Positions 15,414 to 23,593 of a stretch of 38,106 nucleotides of DNA are shown here, in pieces. The DNA comes from Chloroflexota bacterium (lineage in GTDB: Bacteria > Chloroflexota > UBA6077), in contig JAJZRD010000012.1 of assembly GCA_021845945.1 (NCBI GenBank), positions 1-38,106 of the forward strand, given 5' to 3'. How positions within the stretch are numbered: position 1 is the stretch's first letter; the number at the start of each line of letters is the position of its first letter. The notes beneath the pieces are model-generated. The model searched no databases. It saw only the letters and a program-made list of their open reading frames with translations, and was not told where the DNA came from. The position numbers and the translations under genes are program-made.

Positions 15414-16930
15414 GCCACCCCCAGGGCATCCTCGGGGCGCTCCGTCCGGCCCCAATCCGGTTGCCCCGCCTGTCCGCACCCCTCTGGATGACGGCCATCG
15501 CCCTGGCAGCCGTGGCCGCGCTGCTGCCCGGACTCTGGAGTCTGGCCGGCCTGGCAGCTCTGGTGGCCTGCTGGCTGATGCTGCTCAAGCCGGAGGTTGC
15601 CGTCTACCTGTTGGCCCTGTCGGTGCCCCTGGGATCTCTGGCGGTGGCGGAGAGAGAGAGCAACAGCTTCGCCGTCACCCCCACCGAGGCGATCGCCGGG
15701 CTGCTGGTGGTGGGATGGGCTCTCCGCTCCCTGGCCCGCAGACGCTTCACCATTCCCTTTACGCCCCTGACTATCCCTCTGCTGGCCATGCTGGCCGCCG
15801 TGTCCATGTCCGCCTACCAGGCCACCAATCTCTCTCTCACCCTCAAGGAGGGCCTCAAGTGGCTGGAGTTGATCCTGGTGTATCTCTTCGTGGTGGCGGA
15901 GATGGGAACCGTTCGCCAGGCCCTGTCCATCATCCTGATGCTGCTGGCGGGCGCTGCCATCGAGGCGCTGCTGGGGGCCGGGCAGTTCGTCCTGGGGGTG
16001 GGTCCGGAGTTCTTCGCCATCGGCCGCTTTATGCGGGCCTACGGCACCTTCGAGCAGCCCAATCCCTACGCCGGATACCTGGGAATGCTGATCCCCCTGG
16101 CGGTGGGATTGCTCCTCACCCGCCCATCTCCTAAGGTCCGCAACTACACCCTGGCCGCCGGGCTGCTGGCGCTGGGCGCGGTCGGGATGAGCCTCTCCCG
16201 TGGGGCGTGGCTCGGCATCGCGCTGGCCTTCATCCTGATGGCGCTGTTCTGGAGCCGGCGGTCCAGGATCCTGCTGTCCGTCGGGACCCTCGCCTCGACG
16301 CCGGCGGCGGCCCTGGCCTTCCTGAACCTGCTGCCTACCGAGCTCTCCAGCCGGCTGGCCACGGCCCTGGACTACTTTCGATTCGTCGACGTGACCCAGG
16401 AGCAGGTCACCACCCAGAACTGGGCGGTGATCGAGAGAGTCGCTCACTGGCAGGCGGCCCTGGACATGATCGCGGCCCATCCCCTCTTCGGCGTCGGCGC
16501 CGGAAACTATCCGGCCGTGTACGAGTGGTACGCCGTGCAGGGATGGGCCGAGGCCCTCGGGCACGCCCACAACTTCTACCTCAACGTCGCCGCCGAAACG
16601 GGGATTCCGGGACTCATGATCTACCTTTCCTTCGTTCTGACGGCGCTCATCTCCGTCATGGTCTGGCTCGCGCGATCGGGGAGGCTGGCGGACCCACCCC
16701 CCCAACCCCCTTCGCTGCTGGGGAAGGGGGAGAGGACTTCCCCACTCTTCTGGAGGGGAATACTGCTGGGCGTCCTGGGTGCCCTGGTGGCATCCTCGAT
16801 GCACAACATGTTCGACAACCTCTTCGTTCACAGCATGAGCGTCCAACTGGGAATAATCCTCGGGCTGGGCCAGCTATCGGCCAACGCCCTGTTCGATCCC
16901 ATCATTTCTCGGAGTCAAGGGCTTTCATGA
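15410..16930 (+). CDS. O-antigen ligase / Wzy-like polytopic membrane protein (second copy)
   Basis: This 506-residue membrane protein has about 12 hydrophobic segments and the Wzy_C-type region HPLFGVGAGNYPAVYEWY followed by GHAHNFYLNVAAETGIPGL. It would act on lipid-linked glycans at the outer face of the membrane. The start overlaps the preceding stop (ATGA), and the end overlaps the next start (ATGA). A proline-rich cytoplasmic loop (ADPPPQPPSLLGKGERT, about residues 428-444) is encoded by a hairpin-forming sequence at 16693-16740 that looks like a dispersed intergenic repeat captured in frame. Having two such proteins in one operon suggests that one is a polymerase and the other a ligase, or that they serve two polymers. 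Confidence 0.82.
   Translation: MSHPQGILGALRPAPIRLPRLSAPLWMTAIALAAVAALLPGLWSLAGLAALVACWLMLLKPEVAVYLLALSVPLGSLAVAERESNSFAVTPTEAIAGLLVVGWALRSLARRRFTIPFTPLTIPLLAMLAAVSMSAYQATNLSLTLKEGLKWLELILVYLFVVAEMGTVRQALSIILMLLAGAAIEALLGAGQFVLGVGPEFFAIGRFMRAYGTFEQPNPYAGYLGMLIPLAVGLLLTRPSPKVRNYTLAAGLLALGAVGMSLSRGAWLGIALAFILMALFWSRRSRILLSVGTLASTPAAALAFLNLLPTELSSRLATALDYFRFVDVTQEQVTTQNWAVIERVAHWQAALDMIAAHPLFGVGAGNYPAVYEWYAVQGWAEALGHAHNFYLNVAAETGIPGLMIYLSFVLTALISVMVWLARSGRLADPPPQPPSLLGKGERTSPLFWRGILLGVLGALVASSMHNMFDNLFVHSMSVQLGIILGLGQLSANALFDPIISRSQGLS
16693..16740. repeat. Captured repeat inside the second ligase-like gene
   Basis: C-rich sequence followed by an inverted repeat CCCCCTTC (16706-16713) / GAAGGGGG (16723-16730) with a 9-base loop. 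It encodes a Pro-rich low-complexity loop unlike the rest of the membrane protein. Similar C-rich/G-rich hairpins are usually intergenic in such genomes (general impression, not checked here). Confidence 0.45.
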
Positions 16931-17976
16931 ACGATGAACAGACGGTAGCGCAAAGCGGCACCCCCGAAAACGGGGATGCCGCCTCCGTCTTCCTGGAGAA
17001 GCGGTTTCTCAATCTCCGCACCCTGATTTCCTTCGGTGTGGCCTTCGCCATCCTCTACTTCGTCTTCCGGCAGATGAACCTGAACGTCGGGGACATCGCG
17101 AGCCACATCGTGGCGGCGAACCCGGCCCTCTATCTGGTGGCGCTGCTGGTTTACTACTCCACATTCATCGTCCGGAGTCTGCGCTGGAAGATCCTGCTGA
17201 AGAACGTGGGGTTTGACGAGACCTCCGGCCACAGGCTGCCCTCCGTCGCGGGGTTGGGGGAGATCATCTTCCTATCCTGGTTCGCCAACTGCATCATGCC
17301 CGCCAAGCTGGGCGACGCCTACCGCGCCTACCTGCTCAAGCGCAACGCCGACGTCTCCTTCTCCAAGACCTTCGGGACCATACTGGCCGAGCGGATCGTG
17401 GATCTGCTCCTCACCTTCGTGCTGCTGGCCCTCACCGGCCTTGTGGCCTTCCACGGCACCCTCCCCTCGACCATCCTGGTCGGGATGCAGGCTTCCCTGG
17501 TCCTGGTGGCCACCGTCATCGTCGGCCTCCTGGCCATGCGCAACCTGGGCGCCGTCATCCGGCGGCTGCTGCCGCGGGGGCTGCACCGCTACTACGGGCT
17601 GTTCGAGGAGGGCACACTCCACTCCTTCCGCCAGCTGCCGCTGGTGCTGGGCTACTCCCTGCTGGCGTGGGTCATCGAGGCTGGCCGGCTCTACTTCGTC
17701 GTCCTCGCCCTCGGACTGAGCGGGGTCGGTTTCCCGGTGGTGCTTTTCACCGCCATCGCCGGCTCGCTGCTCACCAGCCTGCCGGGGACCCCCGCTGGCC
17801 TTGGCTTCGTCGAGTCGGTTATCATAGGCATACTGCTGCTATCCAGTAACTTCGGCCTCGTGACGGGCATCGACGAGAGCATGGCTACCTCTGTAGCCAT
17901 CCTGGATCGCACCATCAGCTATTGGAGCCTGGTAATCTTTGGCTTAGTAGCCTACCTACTGTCGAAGAAGAAGTAA
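16927..17976 (+). CDS. UPF0104 / LPG synthase-TM-like membrane protein
   Basis: This 349-residue polytopic protein of the lysylphosphatidylglycerol synthase TM region family (UPF0104, YbhN-like) has about 8 predicted membrane helices. The family signatures SLRWKILLKNVG, IMPAKLGDAYRAYLLKR and LLTSLPGTPAGLGFVESVI are all present. The MprF-type catalytic domain that makes lysyl-PG is absent, so it is the stand-alone membrane part, often found in glycan clusters, where a lipid or glycolipid translocation role has been suggested. ATG 16927 overlaps the preceding stop (ATGA), and the next gene starts within its TAA (TAATG). Function in this operon is inferred from context only. Confidence 0.82.
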   Translation: MNDEQTVAQSGTPENGDAASVFLEKRFLNLRTLISFGVAFAILYFVFRQMNLNVGDIASHIVAANPALYLVALLVYYSTFIVRSLRWKILLKNVGFDETSGHRLPSVAGLGEIIFLSWFANCIMPAKLGDAYRAYLLKRNADVSFSKTFGTILAERIVDLLLTFVLLALTGLVAFHGTLPSTILVGMQASLVLVATVIVGLLAMRNLGAVIRRLLPRGLHRYYGLFEEGTLHSFRQLPLVLGYSLLAWVIEAGRLYFVVLALGLSGVGFPVVLFTAIAGSLLTSLPGTPAGLGFVESVIIGILLLSSNFGLVTGIDESMATSVAILDRTISYWSLVIFGLVAYLLSKKK

Positions 17977-19115
17977 TGCGGGTAGCCATCGACTACACTG
18001 CGGCCGTATACCAGTCCGCCGGCATCGGTCGCTTCGTGCGCAGCCTGGTGCACGCCCTGGCGGAGATCGATTCCCGCACCGAGTACCTCTTGGTGTTCGC
18101 GGATCCTCCACGGGGGATCCGGCCTGCCGTGCCCGACGCTCCCAACTTTCGAACTCGCCGCATCCCCCTGTCGGACAGGGCGCTGACCGCCCTCTGGCAC
18201 CGGCTCAGCATCCCCGTTCCGGTGGACCTGGTCACCGGTCCGGTGGACGTGTTCCACTCGCCCGACTTCGTTCTCCCACCGGCCCGGCGGCCGGCGAAGG
18301 TGCTCACCGTCCACGATCTGGCCTTCCTGCTGCGACCGGAGTGCGCCGACGCGAAGCTGCGAGAGTACCTGGAGAAAACCGTTCCCCGCTCCGTGGCCAG
18401 GGCGGATTTCATCCTGGCCGACTCTCTGAACACCCAGGACGACCTGATCTGTCTGCTGGGCGTCCCGCCGGCCAAGGTGGAGGTGGTCCCCGGAGGGGTC
18501 GATTCCGCCTTCGTGCCGGTTCGTGATCCGGAGTCGCTGGATCGGTTGCGGCAGCAGGTGAGCGGGGGAGCCCCATTCATTCTCAACGTCGGCATGATCG
18601 AGCCTCGCAAGAACCTGGCGCGGCTGATCGAGGCCTTCGAGCTGCTCAAGGCCCGCTACCATGCCCCCCACAAGTTGGTGCTCGCGGGCAAGAGGGGCTG
18701 GCTATCCGAGGGAATCTACCGGCGTGCCGAGACCTCCCCGGTGGCTTCCGACATCCTGTTCCCCGGCTTCGTTGCCGAGGGTGACCTGCCCGCCCTGTAC
18801 AGCGCCGCCGACCTGTTCGCCTACCCATCCCTCTACGAGGGGTTCGGTTTGCCACCCCTGGAGGCCATGGCCTGCGGCACCCCGGTGGTGGCCTCCTCCA
18901 GCGCGTCCGTGCCCGAGGTGGTGGGTGGGGCCGCCCTCCTGGTGGATCCGGAGAACACCGAGGAGCTGGCCGAGGCTATGGCCAAAGCGCTGGGAGACAC
19001 AGCGCTCAGGCAGCAGATGGCGGCCAGGGGGCTGGAGCAATCCAAGCAGTTCACCTGGCGCGCCTCCGCGGAGAGGATGCTCTCCGTCTACACGAGACTG
19101 AGCGGCCGACGATAA
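17976..19115 (+). CDS. GT4 family glycosyltransferase (first of three)
   Basis: This 379-residue GT-B enzyme opens with [21 protein letters not shown], the usual N-terminal strand and glycine-rich turn. The C-terminal donor site has [24 protein letters not shown], then [24 protein letters not shown], the retaining GT4 EX7E region (first Glu in YEGFG, second in LEAMA). The donor and linkage are unknown. It is predicted cytosolic, possibly membrane-associated. The start ATG shares its A with the preceding TAA, and the next gene starts the same way at 19115, so the run is translationally coupled. A longer upstream frame was discarded because it overlaps the conserved membrane gene. Confidence 0.9.
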   Translation: MRVAIDYTAAVYQSAGIGRFVRSLVHALAEIDSRTEYLLVFADPPRGIRPAVPDAPNFRTRRIPLSDRALTALWHRLSIPVPVDLVTGPVDVFHSPDFVLPPARRPAKVLTVHDLAFLLRPECADAKLREYLEKTVPRSVARADFILADSLNTQDDLICLLGVPPAKVEVVPGGVDSAFVPVRDPESLDRLRQQVSGGAPFILNVGMIEPRKNLARLIEAFELLKARYHAPHKLVLAGKRGWLSEGIYRRAETSPVASDILFPGFVAEGDLPALYSAADLFAYPSLYEGFGLPPLEAMACGTPVVASSSASVPEVVGGAALLVDPENTEELAEAMAKALGDTALRQQMAARGLEQSKQFTWRASAERMLSVYTRLSGRR

Positions 19116-20275
19116 TGCGCATCGCCATCAATGCCTACTTCCTGCAACAGCCGGCCACCGGCAGCGGCGAGCACCTCTACAACCTGTTGGAGGGGCTCGA
19201 CGCCGTCGACGAGTCCAACCGGTACCTGGTGCTCTACCCCCGGCTGAGCAACACCCAGATCGTACGGACCCCTCACCTGGGGTCCCAGTTCGAGATCAAA
19301 GAGGTACGGGGCACGGCCGAGCGGCTGGGGGCTCGATTCGGGAAGATGTGGTGGGAGCAGGTGGCCCTGCGCCAAGCCTGCGCCCGGGAGGGGGTCGATC
19401 TCCTCCACTCTCCCTACTTCGCCTCGCCCCTGTCCCCCAACGTTCCCACCGTGGTTACCGTCCACGACGTGATCCCACTGATACTGCCCCACTACGGCAG
19501 ATCCCTGCACGCCCGGGCCTACGTCCAGCTCGTCTCCGCCGCCGCCCGACGGGCCAGGGCGATTATCACCGTGTCCGAGGCCTCCAAGAGGGACGTCGTG
19601 CGAGCGCTGGATGTCCCCGCCGAGCGGGTCCACGTGATCTACAACGCCGTCGACCGCGGCCTCCGGCAGATCTGCGACCGGGCGGCCCTGGAGGGGGTGC
19701 GCGACGCCCACGGGATCGCCGAGGACTTCCTGCTCTACTTCGGCGGCTTCGATGAGCGGAAGAACGTGGAAAGGATCGTGCGCGCCTTCCACGCCGCTCG
19801 CCCCCGCTTCCAGCGGCCCTGCCAGCTGGTGCTGGCGGGTTCCCTCAACCTGGTAGGTGAGCATCCCCTCTACCCCGACCCCCGCCCGCTGATCCGCCAA
19901 CTGGGATTGGAGGAGCAGGTGATCGTCACCGGCAGGATATCGGAGGAGGAGAAGCCGCTCCTGTACAGCGCCGCGACGGCCTTCGTCTTCCCCTCTCTCT
20001 ACGAGGGCTTTGGGATTCCGGTGCTGGAGGCCATGGCCTGCGGCGCCCCCGTTCTCACCTCCAACGGCTCTTCCCTTCCCGAGGTGGCGGGCGGCGCCGC
20101 CCTGATGGTGGACCCCACCAGCGTAGAGGTCATCGCCGAGGCGATGGTCCGGCTGATCGACGACGAGGGGCTGAGGGAGGAGCTGAGGCGGAAGGGTTTC
20201 CAGCGGGTGGGCCAGTTCAGCTGGGAAGGCTCGGCCCTCAAGACCCTGGGGGTCTATCGGCAGGTCCTCTCGTGA
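19115..20275 (+). CDS. GT4 family glycosyltransferase (second of three)
   Basis: This 386-residue GT-B enzyme is related to the preceding gene, suggesting duplication. It begins [25 protein letters not shown] and has LHSPYFASPL, VTVHDVIPLILP, YFGGFDERKNVERIVRAF and [22 protein letters not shown], with the EX7E motif intact. It would add another sugar of the repeat unit. ATG 19115 overlaps TAA by one base, and its TGA overlaps the next start (GTGA). No truncation or unusual composition is seen. Confidence 0.9.
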   Translation: MRIAINAYFLQQPATGSGEHLYNLLEGLDAVDESNRYLVLYPRLSNTQIVRTPHLGSQFEIKEVRGTAERLGARFGKMWWEQVALRQACAREGVDLLHSPYFASPLSPNVPTVVTVHDVIPLILPHYGRSLHARAYVQLVSAAARRARAIITVSEASKRDVVRALDVPAERVHVIYNAVDRGLRQICDRAALEGVRDAHGIAEDFLLYFGGFDERKNVERIVRAFHAARPRFQRPCQLVLAGSLNLVGEHPLYPDPRPLIRQLGLEEQVIVTGRISEEEKPLLYSAATAFVFPSLYEGFGIPVLEAMACGAPVLTSNGSSLPEVAGGAALMVDPTSVEVIAEAMVRLIDDEGLREELRRKGFQRVGQFSWEGSALKTLGVYRQVLS

Positions 20276-21420
20276 GAGTGCTGATGATCTCCAAGGCCTG
20301 CGTCGTAGGGGCCTACCAGCGGAAGCTGGAGGAGCTGGCGGCCCTGGAGGGGGTGGAGCTGCTGGTCGTGGTCCCCCCATACTGGCAGGAGGAGGCCCGG
20401 CGGATAGTGCTGGAGCCGCTCCACACACGGGGCTACCGGCTGGAGGTGGAGCCGATCCGCTTCAACGGCCGGTTTCACCTCTTCCACTTCCCGGGGCTGG
20501 GCCGCCACTTCCGGAGCTTCCGTCCGGAGATCGTCCACGTGGACGAGGAGCCCTACAATCTGGCATCCCTCCAGGCACTGTGGCTCGCCCGCCGCCACGG
20601 CGCTCGCAGCCTCTTCTTCACCTGGCAGAACCTCGACCGCCGCTATCCCCCGCCCTTCAGCTGGATGGAGCGGTACAGCTTCCGGGCCGCGGACTGCGCC
20701 ATCGCCGGCAACGCCGAGGCGGTAGGGGTGCTGCGACGCAAGGGCTTCAAGAAGCCGGTCGAGGTGATCCCGCAGTTCGGCGTCGACCCGGAGATATTCA
20801 GCCGTCAGCCGTCGGCTATCAGCTATCAGCCCTCAGCCGACAGCGATCAGGCCTCAGCCCTCGGCCCTCAGTCCTTGTTCCGCATCGGCTACGTCGGCCG
20901 GCTGGTGGAGCAGAAGGGGATCATGGATCTGCTGGAGGCCGTGGAGGGGCTGGAGGGCGACTGGAGCCTCACCCTGGTGGGCGCCGGACCGCTGCAGGCC
21001 GAGATCGAGACCCGGGCCGCGGTCCTCCAGATCTCCCACCGGTTGAAGGTGATCCCCGGCGTCCCCTCCCGGGAGATGCCCGGGATCCTGAACGGCATGG
21101 ACGCGCTGGTGCTGCCCTCCCGGACCCGACCCAACTGGAAGGAGCAGTTCGGCCGGGCCCTGGTGGAAGCGATGGCCTGCCGGGTTCCGGTGGTGGGCTC
21201 CGACTCCGGGGAGATCCCCAACGTCATCGGCGACGCCGGCCTGCTGTTCCCCGAGGGGGACGTCGCGGCGCTTCGTGACCACCTCGGACGGCTGCAATCC
21301 TCCCCCGAGCTGCGCCTCGACCTGGCCGAGCGGGGTCGGGCGCGGGTGCTGGCCCGCTTCACCCAGGCCCGCGTCGCCGAGCAGACCTACCAACTCTATC
21401 AGCGCCTGCTGGGGGACTAG
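20272..21420 (+). CDS. GT4 family glycosyltransferase (third of three), with repeat insertion
   Basis: This 382-residue enzyme starts at GTG 20272, overlapping the previous stop (GTGA). The N-terminal domain has HFPGLGRHFRSFRPEIVHVDEEPYNL. The C-terminal domain has FRIGYVGRLVEQKGIMDLL and VLPSRTRPNWKEQFGRALVEAMACRVPVVGS, a GT4 EX7E region with Glu in KEQFG and VEAMA. The linker between domains (about residues 178-202) is unusual: rich in Gln, Ser, Ala and encoded by a degenerate TCAGCC/TATCAGC repeat at 20799-20874. This seems to be a dispersed repeat that entered in frame at a tolerant hinge. It is the last gene of the operon. Confidence 0.88.
   Translation: MRVLMISKACVVGAYQRKLEELAALEGVELLVVVPPYWQEEARRIVLEPLHTRGYRLEVEPIRFNGRFHLFHFPGLGRHFRSFRPEIVHVDEEPYNLASLQALWLARRHGARSLFFTWQNLDRRYPPPFSWMERYSFRAADCAIAGNAEAVGVLRRKGFKKPVEVIPQFGVDPEIFSRQPSAISYQPSADSDQASALGPQSLFRIGYVGRLVEQKGIMDLLEAVEGLEGDWSLTLVGAGPLQAEIETRAAVLQISHRLKVIPGVPSREMPGILNGMDALVLPSRTRPNWKEQFGRALVEAMACRVPVVGSDSGEIPNVIGDAGLLFPEGDVAALRDHLGRLQSSPELRLDLAERGRARVLARFTQARVAEQTYQLYQRLLGD
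20799..20874. repeat. Degenerate TCAGCC/TATCAGC repeat within a glycosyltransferase gene
   Basis: About 76 bases consist of imperfect units such as TCAGCCG, TATCAGC, CCTCAGC and GATCAGG. The tract keeps the reading frame and lies between the two GT-B domains. A similar low-complexity tract (CAGCACTCAGCA, AAGCACTCAAGAC, CCAGGACTC) is found at 33074-33114 at the start of the MetF-like gene. Confidence 0.7.
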
Positions 21421-21571
21421 CGGGCATCTCACCCTCCGCCCCGTCACCCGCCCCCCTCCCGATTTCCCTAGTCCCTTTCGGCGGTTTCCAGAGATGCTAC
21501 AATGTGGGCCGCACCACCTCCTGAGGGTGGCACATCCCGCTCGGGCAGATGAGCCTAAGGGAGAGTCCAGA
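21421..21571 (+). promoter_or_regulatory. hicBA upstream region with extended -10
   Basis: An extended -10, TGC-TACAAT (TACAAT at 21498-21503), is present without a clear -35. It is followed by an inverted repeat CCACC...GGTGG near 21512-21536 that could be the HicB operator, since HicB-type antitoxins usually repress their own promoter. Transcription would begin near 21510. Confidence 0.45.
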
Positions 21572-21814
21572 ATGCTGACCAGGTACATCCAGGCAGTCAT
21601 GCACAAAGCAAGATACGAGATCCTGCCAGACGATGGCACCTTCTACGGAGAGATCCCTGGCTTCCAGGGTGTGTACGCGAACTCCGACACGTTGGAGGCT
21701 TGCAGAGATGAGTTGCAGGAGGTGCTGGAGGACTGGATTCTGTTCAGAGTGGCGCGCCATCTGCCGCTTCCATCCGTCGATGGCATCGAACTGTCCATCA
21801 AGGAAGTGGCCTGA
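21572..21814 (+). CDS. hicB: HicB-like antitoxin
   Basis: This 80-residue protein has the partial RNase H-like HicB/UPF0150 fold: YEILPDDGTFYGEIPGFQGVYANSDTLEACRDELQEVLEDWILF. It would neutralise the HicA toxin and may repress the operon. The usual DNA-binding extension is short or missing: after SVDGIELSI the chain ends within a few residues. The ATG at 21572 follows GGGAGAG; the frame extends upstream but without similarity. The stop overlaps the hicA start (TGATG). Antitoxin before toxin is a common arrangement. Confidence 0.85.
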   Translation: MLTRYIQAVMHKARYEILPDDGTFYGEIPGFQGVYANSDTLEACRDELQEVLEDWILFRVARHLPLPSVDGIELSIKEVA

Positions 21815-22035
21815 TGCCTCCTCTGCGGCCAACGAAACGCAGGGATCTCATCCTCTATCTGAGGCAGCTAGGGTTCGAAGGACCCTATTCCGGTGGCAAG
21901 CATCAGTTCATGGTCAAGGACGACATCACCCTGCGGCTGCCCAACCCTCATCAGAGTGACATCGGAGTCGAACTCCTGATCAGGATACTCCGGCAAGCCA
22001 GGATCGATAGAAGTCTGTGGGAGAGCCTTTCGTAG
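21814..22035 (+). CDS. hicA: HicA-like mRNA interferase toxin
   Basis: This 73-residue double-stranded-RNA-binding-fold toxin cleaves mRNA when free of HicB. The signature KRRDLILYLRQLGFEGPYSGGKHQFM contains the conserved catalytic His30, followed by LRLPNPHQSDIGVELLIRILRQARI. Length and sequence look intact. It is translationally coupled to hicB and ends 39 bases before the converging Nudix gene. Such pairs are mobile and are often acquired horizontally, though no mobile element is seen next to it here. Confidence 0.9.
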   Translation: MPPLRPTKRRDLILYLRQLGFEGPYSGGKHQFMVKDDITLRLPNPHQSDIGVELLIRILRQARIDRSLWESLS

Positions 22036-22074
22036 GGACGCGTGCCGAGATGCGGAGCATGTAGGACCCGAGGC

Positions 22075-22662
22075 TCACCTAGGCCGATCCTCGTTCCGCC
22101 CTCCCCCCAGCAGCCCCAGCCGGTCGCACACCATGTAGATCGCCGCGACCTGCCCCTGAACGTCGACCTCCCCCGAGCGAATCTTGGCCAGCAACTCCTC
22201 GGGCGTCGCCAGCTCCACCTGAATGACCTCCCGAGAGTCGCTGTCCTTGACGCCGGTTGGTCTCCCTCCCCTGGCCAGGTAGACCCACGCCTGGAGGTTA
22301 GAGGAGGTCGGGTCGGAGACCAGCTTCCCGATGAACTCCATGCTCTCCACTTGGTAGCCGGTCTCCTCCTCCAGCTCCCGGCGCGCCGCCGCTTCAGGCG
22401 CTTCCCCCTCGTCGATGCCGCCGGTCGGCAGCTCCAGCACCACCTCTCCGATGCCGTGCTTGTACTGTCGGTTCAGAACCACCTGGCCATCGGTGGTCAG
22501 GCAGAAAACCGCGACCCAGCCCCTCGCCTCCCGAACGTAGAAATCGTCGTGGACCGTGCCGTCGGGCAAACGGACGCAGTCCTGCCTTACTCGCAGGTAC
22601 GGGGTATCGAGAATCACCTTGGAGGAGAGAGTCTCCCATTTCTGTGGTTCAGAGTCATCCAT
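22075..22662 (-). CDS. Nudix hydrolase, ADP-ribose pyrophosphatase-like
   Basis: This 195-residue protein has a complete Nudix box at residues 81-103, fitting GX5EX7REUXEEXGU (GGIDEGEAPE then RRELEEETGY). The preceding GEVVLELPTGGI and the N-terminal beta domain (VILDTPYLRVRQD) resemble ADP-sugar pyrophosphatases that hydrolyse ADP-ribose or nucleotide sugars with Mg2+. ATG 22662 is chosen because GGGAGAAG lies upstream; a GTG at 22701 is possible but adds an Arg/Gly-rich tail. The exact substrate is unknown. It is convergent with hicBA. Confidence 0.88.
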   Translation of the reverse strand: MDDSEPQKWETLSSKVILDTPYLRVRQDCVRLPDGTVHDDFYVREARGWVAVFCLTTDGQVVLNRQYKHGIGEVVLELPTGGIDEGEAPEAAARRELEEETGYQVESMEFIGKLVSDPTSSNLQAWVYLARGGRPTGVKDSDSREVIQVELATPEELLAKIRSGEVDVQGQVAAIYMVCDRLGLLGGGRNEDRPR

Positions 22663-22704
22663 TCCGCTGTCTTCTCCCTTTGAGGCTCGGCCGCGGGGCA
22701 CAGC

Positions 22705-22732
22705 GTAGGGGCGACCGGCCGGTCGCCCCTAC
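22705..22732. repeat. Perfect 28-base palindrome (GTAGGGGCGACCGG arms)
   Basis: The arms GTAGGGGCGACCGG (22705-22718) and CCGGTCGCCCCTAC (22719-22732) are exactly complementary with no loop. It lies between the Nudix gene start and the sdhB end. Palindromes of this kind are dispersed in a number of environmental bacterial genomes (general knowledge). A weaker relative built on CGTCGCCC/GGGCGACG is at 26404-26424. Confidence 0.7.
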
Positions 22733-22861
22733 CGTTTCTAGTCGGACCCGGCGTCGTCCCCGACGCCGGAACCCACGGCCAGCGGGAGCAGGGACGACCC
22801 CTTCTCCTAATCACAGCAACATTGAGGCCGCACATCAGTCCCCCGGCCATCGTGGGCGTTC

Positions 22862-23593
22862 CTACCAGATCCCGAACTTGCCCAGGACCGCTTTCTTCTT
22901 GAGGTTCTGGATCGCGTCGGTGCAGTTGATCTTCTTTGGGCAGGCCTCCACGCAGTTGAAGGCCGTGTGGCAGCGCCACAGCCCGTTCTCCGAGGCGATC
23001 ACCTCCATCCGCTCCTTCGCCCCCTCGTCCCGAGAGTCGGCGACGAAGCGCCACGCCTTGGTCAGCGCGGCTGGGCCCAGGTAGCCATCCTTCTCCTCGC
23101 TCATCCAAACCGTGGGGCAGGAGGAGTAACAGGAGCCGCACAGGATGCAGTCGATCGTCTCGTTCAGCTTCCGGCGATCCTTCGGGCTCTGGTGCCGCTC
23201 CTTCTCGGGCGGCTTCGAGTTGTTGATCAGGTAGGGCTTGATCTGCTCGTACTTGGCGAAGAAGGGCTCCAGGTCCACCACCAGGTCCTTGATCACCTGC
23301 AGCCGGGGCAGCGGCCCGATGGCGATCTGCCCGTCCGGGAACCAGCCTATCTGGGTCTCGCAGGCGAGACGGTAAGCCCCGTTGATGTACATGGCGCAGG
23401 AGCCGCAGACCCCGGCACGGCAGCAAGAACGATACGCCAGCGAGCCGTCCAGCCGGTCGGTGACGTAGAACAGCCCCTGCAGCACCGTCATCCCCGGGGT
23501 GACAGGGACCTGGTAGCTCTGGTAGTAGGGCTCCGTATCGACCTTGGGGTCGAACCTCCAGACCTTCAGGATGGCAGAGGAAAGGTCCGACAT
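22862..23593 (-). CDS. sdhB: Succinate dehydrogenase/fumarate reductase iron-sulfur subunit
   Basis: This 243-residue electron-transfer subunit sits between the flavoprotein and the membrane anchor. The N-terminal [2Fe-2S] ligands are C58, C63, C66 and C78 (CRAGVCGSC ... C). The C-terminal ferredoxin-like domain has C149, C152, C155, C159 (CILCGSCYSSCP) and C208, C214, C218 (CHTAFNCVEACPK), for the [4Fe-4S] and [3Fe-4S] clusters. ATG 23593 overlaps the sdhA stop (TGATG). It is the last gene of sdhCDAB. Whether the complex works as succinate dehydrogenase or fumarate reductase cannot be decided from sequence. Confidence 0.94.
   Translation of the reverse strand: MSDLSSAILKVWRFDPKVDTEPYYQSYQVPVTPGMTVLQGLFYVTDRLDGSLAYRSCCRAGVCGSCAMYINGAYRLACETQIGWFPDGQIAIGPLPRLQVIKDLVVDLEPFFAKYEQIKPYLINNSKPPEKERHQSPKDRRKLNETIDCILCGSCYSSCPTVWMSEEKDGYLGPAALTKAWRFVADSRDEGAKERMEVIASENGLWRCHTAFNCVEACPKKINCTDAIQNLKKKAVLGKFGIW

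Noticed and set aside
15104..16846. A 580-codon open frame opposite the UXS-like and second ligase-like genes
   Set aside because: Composition is Gln/Gly/His/Arg rich with no domain; both genes on the + strand are well supported.
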